NCBI GenBank assembly: GCA_947471745.1
Contig: CANJKZ010000724.1
Location: 4,522,001 to 4,586,000, forward strand
Origin: Closterium sp. Naga37s-1
Taxonomy: Eukaryota > Streptophyta > Zygnematophyceae > Desmidiales > Closteriaceae
DNA length: 64,000 nt
Reading direction: 5' to 3'
The translations under genes and the position numbers were made by a program. Position 1 is the stretch's first letter. Every line of letters begins with the position of its first letter. Positions 57,501 through 64,000 of this stretch are shown here, piece after piece. A model generated the notes under the pieces. That model had not been told where the DNA came from and made no database searches. It worked only from the letters and a program-made list of their open reading frames with translations.

Positions 57501-59488
57501 GCTCCACGTGGCTCTTCAACGCCGTCCGCCTGCTGCTCGCCCACTCGGGCCAGCTGGCGCTCTCCTATTGGCTGCACTCCATCTCCGCCAGCAAGCTGCG
57601 CGCCAGGGGGCTCTCGCCACTCTGCAGCCACGGACCCGGGGGCGAGGGGAGGGGAGAGGAGGGGGGAGGGGGGTCCGCGGAATTAGGGGGAAGAGGAGAT
57701 GGGGAGGGAGTGGGGATGGATGGAGAGGGGTGGGGAGGAGTGAACGTGGTGGTGAAGACACACAAGTGGGCGGAGGGGTGGGAGGTGGGCGAGTGGAGTG
57801 GGGTGGTGCTGCTGACTGAGAGGGACGTGTGTGGCGTCGCTCACTCCTACCTCCGCGTCGGCTGGTTACCACACAGCATGCCGTGAGTGAGTCACACAGC
57901 ATGCCGTGAGTGAGTCACACAGCATGTCGTGAGTGAGTCACACAGCATGCAGTGAGTCTCCCAGCCGTCCTGCCATTGTTGCACATGTAGACGCATCTGG
58001 CTGCGTCATCATGCAAGGCCACATTGTGCACTCTACACCTCCTCCCACTCATCTCCTTTCCTGCCCCTCCTTAGCCTCCGCCACTCTCTCCCATGTCTCT
58101 CATGTTCCTCCCTGCCACAACCTGCTGTCCCCTTCCCTGCACGCTCCTACTCCCACATTTCAGGGCCCCTAGCTCCTCATTACACAATACACAATTCCCG
58201 CATGAAATCCCTCTCGCGAATTCCCAATGCTCGCTTTCTCTCCCCTTACGCCCTCCTCAGCCATTTTTCTCTTCCATGCACTGCAGTCGCATCAAGGCTT
58301 TTCTCCTCTCTTCTCTCATTCTCCCTGCCCACCTCCCTCGACAACAACCTACCTTCCCCTCTGCACGCTTGCATGCAGGCGAATCAAGGCCCATTTGCAA
58401 TGCGACCTGCATGACCACCATGGGCACATTGAGCGTTCCTTTCTTTCCTCTCTTTGTCAGCACTGCCCACCTCGCTCCACTCTACCAACCCTGCTTCCTC
58501 CACATGCATGCAGGCGCATCAAGGCCCACCTGCAGGCCTACCTGCGCGACCACTATCGCTGGAAGCAGCACACTGCGGCCGTCATCCCCTTGGCCTCCAT
58601 CGTGCCGCCCGGCAGCCCCTCGGAGCTGCTCTGCCTCTCCCGCCTCGCTGCGCTCCTGGGGCTCATCACCGTGGAAGGGGCAGCACAAGGGGCAGCACAA
58701 GGGGCAGCACAAGGGGCAGCACAAGGGGCAGCGCAAGGGGCAGCACAAGGGGCAGCACAAGGGGCAGCACAAGGGGCAGCGCAAGGGGCAGCACAAGGAG
58801 CAGCACAAGGGGCAGCACAAGGGGCAGCACAAGGGGCAGCACAAGGGGCAGCGCAAGGGGCAGCACAAGGAGCAGCACAAGGGGCAGCACAAGGGGCAGC
58901 GCAAGGGGCAGCACAAGGGGCAGCACAAGGGGGAGCACAAGGGGCAGCACAAGGGGCAGCACAAGGGGCAGCACAAGGGGCAGCACAAGGGGCAGCGGCT
59001 GAAGGGGTAGCGGAAGTTCCTGGGCTTGAGGCGAGTCCGAGCGTGTGGTGGGAGGGAGGGCTGGTGGGAGGGCAGTGGACGTGCGGGCCGTTTCGAGAGC
59101 CCTTGCCCAGCTGCCGGTTCCCACAGGTACGACCTTTGGCCATCTCTCTGTGCTGCGCCTTGGGCTGGTGATCCAACAAGAAAGCTGTGATCTAAGGCAT
59201 CAGCTTAGTACATCCCATCAGCCCCACTTCTACGTCTCATTTTGCTTCTCAGACCCTCTCTATGCCCTCCCATGTCCTCCTACTTCTCCCCCCCTCCTTG
59301 GCCACCCTCCTCCCTCTCACCTGCCACCAATGCTCCCTCCAGGCTGGGCGCCTGACCCGGTGACCAAGCTGTGGCTGCGCCACAAGAACAAGGGGGGATC
59401 AGCCAGGGGCCTCACAGTAGAGGAGCGGGCGGAGCTGCAGTGGTTTGTGGCTTCCTTGGTGCCGCTTGCCAGTGCATGCAAGGAATAG
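57501..59488 (+). CDS. Sulfotransferase-like protein, 5' exon not identified
   Basis: Exon 57501-57882 opens in the P-loop-like GSTWLFNAVRLLL, which matches the PAPS 5'-phosphosulfate loop of sulfotransferases. A Gly/Glu-rich insert follows, then VVVKTHKWAEGW and VVLLTERDVCGVAHSYLR, which fits the 3'-phosphate-binding strand-loop-helix. It ends in phase 2 at GTGAGT. Exon 58514-59126 continues in frame (RIKAHLQAYLRDHYRWKQHT), includes a GAAQ tetrapeptide repeat from a 12-bp minisatellite, and has a donor at 59127. The last coding stretch (about 59343-59488, VTKLWLRHKNKGG, LQWFVASLVPLASACKE) has a good acceptor (CCTCCAG), but its phase does not match the 59127 donor, so this join is unsettled. 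The start must lie upstream of 57501. Likely role: transfer of sulfate from PAPS to a Golgi glycan or small acceptor. Confidence 0.6.
57871..57957 (+). repeat. 23-bp tandem repeat across an exon-intron junction
   Basis: Units at 57871-57893, 57894-57916 and 57917-57939 and a partial at 57940-57957 each carry GCATGCCGTGAGTGAGTC or a variant. Three units therefore hold a GTGAGT 5' splice site (57883, 57906, 57929), and the fourth has AGTGAGT. The first matches the reading phase of the next exon. Confidence 0.85.
58287..58566 (+). repeat. Repeated acceptor-plus-exon-start copies
   Basis: After an AG, similar sequence starts at 58287 (TCGCATCAAGGC), 58379 (GCGAATCAAGGCCCATTTGC) and 58514 (GCGCATCAAGGCCCACCTGC). 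The third is the exon used in the model. The second reads RIKAHLQCDLHDHHGH against RIKAHLQAYLRDHYRW for the third. They look like tandem duplications of an exon 5' end, the earlier copies decayed. Confidence 0.7.
58677..59000 (+). repeat. 12-bp coding minisatellite (GGGGCAGCACAA), 26 units
   Basis: Units step by exactly 12 bp from 58677 to 58988, then decay. Variants GGGGCAGCGCAA and GGAGCAGCACAA occur. In the exon frame each reads Gly-Ala-Ala-Gln, and the variants are silent or conservative there. The other two plus frames would read GQHK and RGST. Confidence 0.92.
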
Positions 59489-59591
59489 CTCACCTGGTGA
59501 CCAAGCCGTGGGGTCACCACATCAGTGCAGCAGCACACCCAAGCAAGCACGCGGCAGCGAGGGGCACAGCAAGAGAGGCATCCAGCCTCAC

Positions 59592-59974
59592 CAACCGCGA
59601 GCGCGATGCCTCGTACAGCATCCACGTCGCCTTAGGTGTAACAGTATATCCTTAAGAATCTACTTTGAAACTCAGCGCAACTCATTGCCGCCTGCTCTGC
59701 TCTCCTCTGCTCTCCGCAATACCCCAATCTCGTGTGTTTCTGGTTGACTAACACACAAGGCAATTAACCTCGTCAACTGCGAGGGCCACGCCACCTACGG
59801 CATCCACGTCGCTCATCGCCGCGTCCCATCACGCACACTGCACTGCTCTCCTCTCCATACTCCTCTCCCCTTAGCCCCTTTTTCAATCCCCCTCCCACGG
59901 TTCCCCCATCCCGCACGCATGGGTGCTGCGTTAGTACAACGCCCGTGACGCCTGTGACGACATTCATGTTGTCA
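59592..59974 (+). repeat. Three diverged copies of an about 39-bp segment
   Basis: 59592-59630 and 59774-59812 agree at about 32 of 39 positions (CAACCGCGAGCGCGATGCC versus CAACTGCGAGGGCCACGCC). 59937-59974 is a weaker third copy. They read NRERDASYSIHV, NCEGHATYGIHV and NARDACDDIHVV. Spacing is about 160-180 bp. Not in a gene I can define. Confidence 0.6.
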
Positions 59975-59980
59975 CTGCTC

Positions 59981-61192
59981 TCACTGCCATGCTTGCCATG
60001 ATACACTGCTTGCCACTTAAAGCCCGAGTCTAGAATGGCGTTTTTCAACTTCAAGATTCATAAACTTGAATTCGTCAAATAACATGGTAACCAGGTTGAG
60101 AAAACCGTTCCCTCGCGACTCTTTAAGAAGCGAGTTGGTCGGCCTTGTGGTGATTGGCCAAAAGCTCAACTGCCAAAACAGTGACGAACCTCGCCAGAAA
60201 ACCCAAGACATAAAATCACTGTTCACGCTTACGGAAACTTGCAAGTCCAAGCTACCTTTCTAGACTCGCCGAGTAGAGAGCTCCATAGCTCATGGTAGCA
60301 CACAACTCAGTACATCTCGGCTCAATTAAAAGTTACAAGCATCAACAATGTAAGCTTGTTAAACAAAGAAACCAAAGAAAATAACTAGGTATTTGTTTTA
60401 TATTAGCCACTAATTTCACAAGGCGTCCACCGAAGGGGGTGTGAAGCTGGTTGGTTGGGGTAATCATTCTCTGGAAAAGGCAGCAGTGACAGAAGGCCTG
60501 ATGCTGAGCACGGTGGGCTCGAGAATGCAAGTGCTGCTCCTCAGACAGCTGCACGTGAAAGGAAAGAGTGGAGGTATAGGATGGAAATGCACAAGAGTCA
60601 TTTGATGACCCACACAACTCTGCTGCGTGAGAAGGATCAGGGTGATATGGACGAGGGATCAAAGCAGGAGGCTCATCATCGCAGGGTGAGAAAAACAGGG
60701 AAGGAACAGTGTGAGACGGACGAAGGGTGTCTTTCATTTTTCGCCCCTCATTGCAGCGGCACGAGGGACGGACAAACCATGGAAACACAGAGGGTTGGGG
60801 TGCTGCAGCCAGCAGTGCAGGGACGAGCAAGGCGCTAGGGAAGCAAGCTTTTTCGGCCGGAAATCTTGGATCAGAGCGCGTGAGAGGCATCGCTCAGTGA
60901 AAGTGAGCCCCCTCGGTGGAGGTCGAAGGGAACCAAGAGGCGAGCGGTGGTGAGGGGGGAACAGATACTGCTTCCATTCGAGACTTGAGCCCACCAGCCA
61001 GGGCACACACACTTGGAAAGCCGTGACGAGGAGGCGAGGGAACGAACACGGTGTTCACACTCTGGGAAGCTGGAGTCTCGGGCACTCATGTTTGGGTGTG
61101 TCTGAATCACGGTGTCACTCGTACCCACTGATGATGAAGCGCCACTCACCACGGCACTGCTTCGCATTGGTGTGGCAGACTTGAGGGGCGGG
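59981..61192. other. Intergenic/3' flanking region, nothing firmly recognised
   Basis: Lies downstream of the minus-strand secreted-protein gene and should include its 3' UTR. A minus frame at 60342-60890 is long but has no family signal. Confidence 0.4.
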
Positions 61193-62173
61193 TCACACAC
61201 ACGTCTTGTTGCCGTCCACCAAGGTGCACACGGCTGACCCACACTGCTCGCAGCCTGTAGGACACGCATGGGGCGTACGTGGTGGCAGGGAGGCGGGACA
61301 ACGTGGGGGAGGAGGGAGAAGAATGATGCAGCGAGGCGTGTGTTTCGCTCGCAGGAAGCATGGGCTCACTGTAAGATTGGGCTCACAGCAAGCAATAAGT
61401 GAGTCAGGATGGCGAGTGTGCATGCAATTGAGCAGCCACTAGACTTTTGCAAGAGCAAAGCACCAGTGATGTGTCACACCACCACATACCACACTACACC
61501 GCACCGCACCATGCGGCAAAGCTCTGGGATGTCACAGCTGTGAAGCACAGTGCTGTGCGGTCAAACGGGCGTTGACACATGAACGGGCTAGCGTGCGTGT
61601 GATAGGTTGCAAGTGAGTGCGGGCGAGTTCAGTGGTGCAATCTCACCCGTCCAGCACTTGATTGACCCTGGCAAGCCCTTGGCTGTCGTGATCGTCCTGC
61701 GACCAGCAGCGGGGAGGGTGGCACGGGAGCACACAGGAAAGGATCACAAGTGAGACACGTGGAGGAGACTGTTGAGATACGCCCCTGCCCATGTTTGGGA
61801 TAATGCGAGCTCACCAGTTGGTGAAGGAGCTGCTGGTGATGGGCAGAGGGCGCTGATACGTCACGTAGGGATCCCTCTTGCAGTCCGCGATCGGGTGGAA
61901 GGCGATGCTGACGCACTTGAGGTTCACCTGCGGGACGTCCTGGATGCCCCACTGGATGCTCGCGTTGATCGGGGGCGCAGTCGAGTAAAGCCACACGACA
62001 TTAGTGCACGGACTGTCGTTGAAAATAAAGCGACCGGAAGCAGTGCCCGTTCCCTGGAATTTTACAAACGTGTCGTACACGCCGGCGCTAGCTTCTGAGA
62101 TGAGCGCGACGAGGCCAACGAGGACCGCGGCGACGCCAACTTTAAGGGCAGAACGCGTGCCGGGCGCCATCAT
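61193..62173 (-). CDS. Small secreted cysteine-rich protein, function unknown
   Basis: Three exons, minus strand: 61815-62173, 61647-61696 and 61193-61254. Total 471 nt, 156 residues. Junctions are GT-AG (donors GTGAGC and GTGAGA, acceptors TCGCAG and CTACAG), and phases fit without a gap. The N-terminus MMAPGTRSALKVGVAAVLVG is followed by a hydrophobic core and SEASA, a good signal-peptide cleavage context. The mature part has eight Cys (SPCTN, LKCVS, ADCKR, then a C-terminal cluster KCWTGCEQCGSAVC...TCV), an even number fitting four disulfides. It has three N-glycosylation sequons (NAS, NWT, NKT) and no membrane anchor. An extracellular or wall protein is likely. I recognise no family. Met 1 or Met 2 could start it. 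Confidence 0.75.
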
Positions 62174-63499
62174 GGCGACGAGAGACGTGGTGATTGACGA
62201 GGGGCAGGTGAGGCTGCAGAGTGGTGACCGCGTGAGCCGTCCTCTCTATGTAGTAACCGCGACGTGCTGCTGCGTGAGCGGAAAGAGACGCAAAGTGAAG
62301 CGATGCGTGAGCGGAAAGCGAGGAGGGAAACTGTCATACAAACGCCAGGAAGCGGGAATTTTGCAGTGAGAATGGGCTGGTGCGGCGGTGAAACAAAAAG
62401 ACGAGGGACGAGAATGGGATTATCGGCTAGCCCTGATATGTAAAGGGCCAGGTTTGGGAAACTTCTAAATTAAGGGTCCTAAATATTTTAACCCTGGACC
62501 AGAAAACTATTCACATTCCCTCATTTCCCGTCCCCACCCAATTCTTGTTGGCAGCGCACCTAGCGTTCGTGATTGGGCCAAAAACCAGCCCAGTTTCGGA
62601 ATGGTTCCTCCAATTACGCTCGTTGACTTCTGCCATGACTTGAAGCAAAGTTGAACATACACACTGTAACCGAATCACAGCACAGCAAAGCACGGCACAG
62701 CACAGCACACACACACACACAGCTCAGCAGCAGCAACTCTTGTGCGCCTCGTATAGCACAGCACAAACGAGCCAGCCAACTAGTATGTACTTGCTGACTG
62801 ACATGGGAATGACTTATAACGACTTCAAGGTTCACGAGACCCCTTGACCTTGTTCTGTGTGCAACCAGAGGACACTCGCCTTGTAAGGGCCCGTTTGAAC
62901 GTACGACAGATTCTAATGATGTGTTGCATAAGCCAGCGCACTGTGTCGGCCCGGGACGGGCCAGGGCACTCAAAAGGCTCCAAGAAAGCGGGAGCCCAGC
63001 CAAAACCATTCAGGGACTTGGTTACCGCTTGCCTGGAGCCTTCTATACTACTTCCTGTCCCGAGCCGAGCCGAGGCAGTCCAGTATCCAGAAATTTCTTT
63101 GCAAGTACCGGCTTCCGGGGGGTTTGGAATGCGCGAGGTTGTGGCTTGGGAATGGGTTGAGGGAAGTCGCGGAGATTGGGGAACCATGCGTCATTTCCAA
63201 ATCTTGCTTCTAAGTTTGGAGGTTGGGTTTTGGAGGTTGAGCGCTGTAGTCGCCTCCATCTGTCCTTTGTCGCATAATGCTATAGAGTGTTTCTCCCGTT
63301 AGAGAGTTTTGGGTTGTATTATTGTGTTTCTGTGTTGCTATTTTGTTGTCTTTGTTGAACAATAAAATAAACTATGCTTTGTGCACACTCCATCATTGCA
63401 AAACAAAAATAACTTGTAATTATTCACTACAGAAACCAATAGCAATACTCTCATATACAGTGTTTATGAGCAATATACCTGTTATATTTTAACTTCAAG
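62174..63499. other. Region between the secreted-protein gene and the right-edge LTR element
   Basis: Should include the promoter of the minus-strand gene (just right of 62173). A short CA run lies at about 62705-62720. A plus-strand frame of 152 codons (62844-63302) is followed by AATAAAATAAA at 63360, which would suit a small plus-strand gene, but the protein is not recognised and confidence is low. Confidence 0.3.
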
Positions 63500-64000
63500 T
63501 GTGACGAACCCCTTCAAGTGTATACGAAAGGATAGGATGAGAATTTTTATACCTTCATGTAATAGTGTAGTTGAAATGCTTGAAATTCGTTTTTGTAAGG
63601 AAAAACCCTTTTCCTTACAGGGATTTACTCAACCACGTACAACCCCAACTTTCGAAAATGCACGTTCGGCCACTTTGCTTGCTGCCGAAGCAACCTCGCG
63701 CCGCCTTCGGTTTTTCCGTTGCCCAACTTGCACCCAACCTCGTGTTCCCGAGGTTCCCGCTTAGTTAGGTTGACCCAATATATTAGCGTTTGCCTTCATT
63801 GTATTGTCAGTTCATTGAGTCGCATCTTCGTTATTCGTTATTCCGCGCACTCTCTTTTACAACTCATAACACATGGTATCAGAGCTACTTTCCTAGTTCA
63901 CCCCGCTTTTCGAGGGTAGTTTGGTGGCACGGGTGTGGTCGGTATAGTGGACTACACGACGGTTGGCTGCAAGGTTTGTTAATTCAATCCTGCCCGACTC
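63500..64000 (+). mobile_element. LTR retrotransposon, 5' end only (leaves window)
   Basis: LTR-like segment 63500-63871 (TGTGACGAACC...CTCATAACA) followed by the primer site TGGTATCAGAGC (63874-63885), with leader sequence to the window end. The coding part is outside, so copia or gypsy cannot be decided. Confidence 0.65.
63874..63885 (+). other. tRNA primer-binding site
   Basis: TGGTATCAGAGC, the initiator-Met-type primer site, 2 nt after the LTR. Confidence 0.8.

Noticed and set aside
58482-59179. Minus-strand Cys-Pro-Leu and Ala-Pro-Cys repeat frames
   Set aside because: They are the antisense of the GAAQ-coding minisatellite, and the plus-strand exon is supported by flanking domain sequence and splice phase.

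Overview
The window is nuclear DNA of a green plant-lineage eukaryote, most likely a streptophyte alga. Closterium-like Zygnematophyceae are my best guess, and this is inference only. The reasons are a plant-type LRR gene built of 72-bp phase-2 exons, a PMR5/TBL-like (PC-esterase) gene with clean GT-AG introns and an AATAAA signal, plant-type Ty1/copia and chromodomain Ty3/gypsy elements with initiator-Met-type primer sites, and a plant-style APE/RT LINE. No tRNA, rRNA, CRISPR or prokaryotic operon structure was seen.

Layout. (1) 1-4121, minus strand: 5' part of an LRR protein gene (signal peptide, LRR N-cap, at least three LRR exons) that runs off the left edge. One intron holds a block unusually dense in perfect hairpins (about 890-1360) and a 24-bp minisatellite. 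(2) 4.2-7.47 kb: intergenic sequence, AT-rich in part, with no convincing gene. (3) 7.47-50.32 kb: a 43-kb graveyard of nested retrotransposons. It holds a broken Ty3/gypsy (7470-11458), then a mosaic Ty1/copia (11459-30899) carrying a 131-bp solo-LTR-like insert (12712-12842), a LINE (15205-24577) and a gag-only minus-strand copia (27193-30316). The LINE itself contains a coding-free LTR element with identical LTRs (19875-23050). Next come a copia remnant (30900-33116) and a chromodomain gypsy (33122-50321). That gypsy contains a second gypsy on the minus strand (36216-49056), which in turn contains a copia that looks whole (39705-47179). Target-site duplications fix most of the nesting order.

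(4) 50.3-62.2 kb: host genes. The first is a complete 4-exon plus-strand gene for a 610-residue type II membrane protein with a filamin-like domain and a PMR5/PC-esterase-type SGNH domain (50792-54443). The second is a plus-strand sulfotransferase-like gene whose 5' exon was not found (57501-59488). Its splice junctions and one exon are reshaped by tandem repeats. The third is a 3-exon minus-strand gene for a small secreted 8-cysteine protein (61193-62173). Between the first two lie minisatellites near 56.3-57.0 kb. (5) 63.5 kb to the end: 5' LTR and primer site of another LTR element that leaves the window.

The first two right-hand genes resemble enzymes that decorate secreted polysaccharides (esterification or acylation, and sulfation). 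Together with the secreted Cys-rich protein they suggest a cell-wall or extracellular-matrix neighbourhood, but a functional link is inference.
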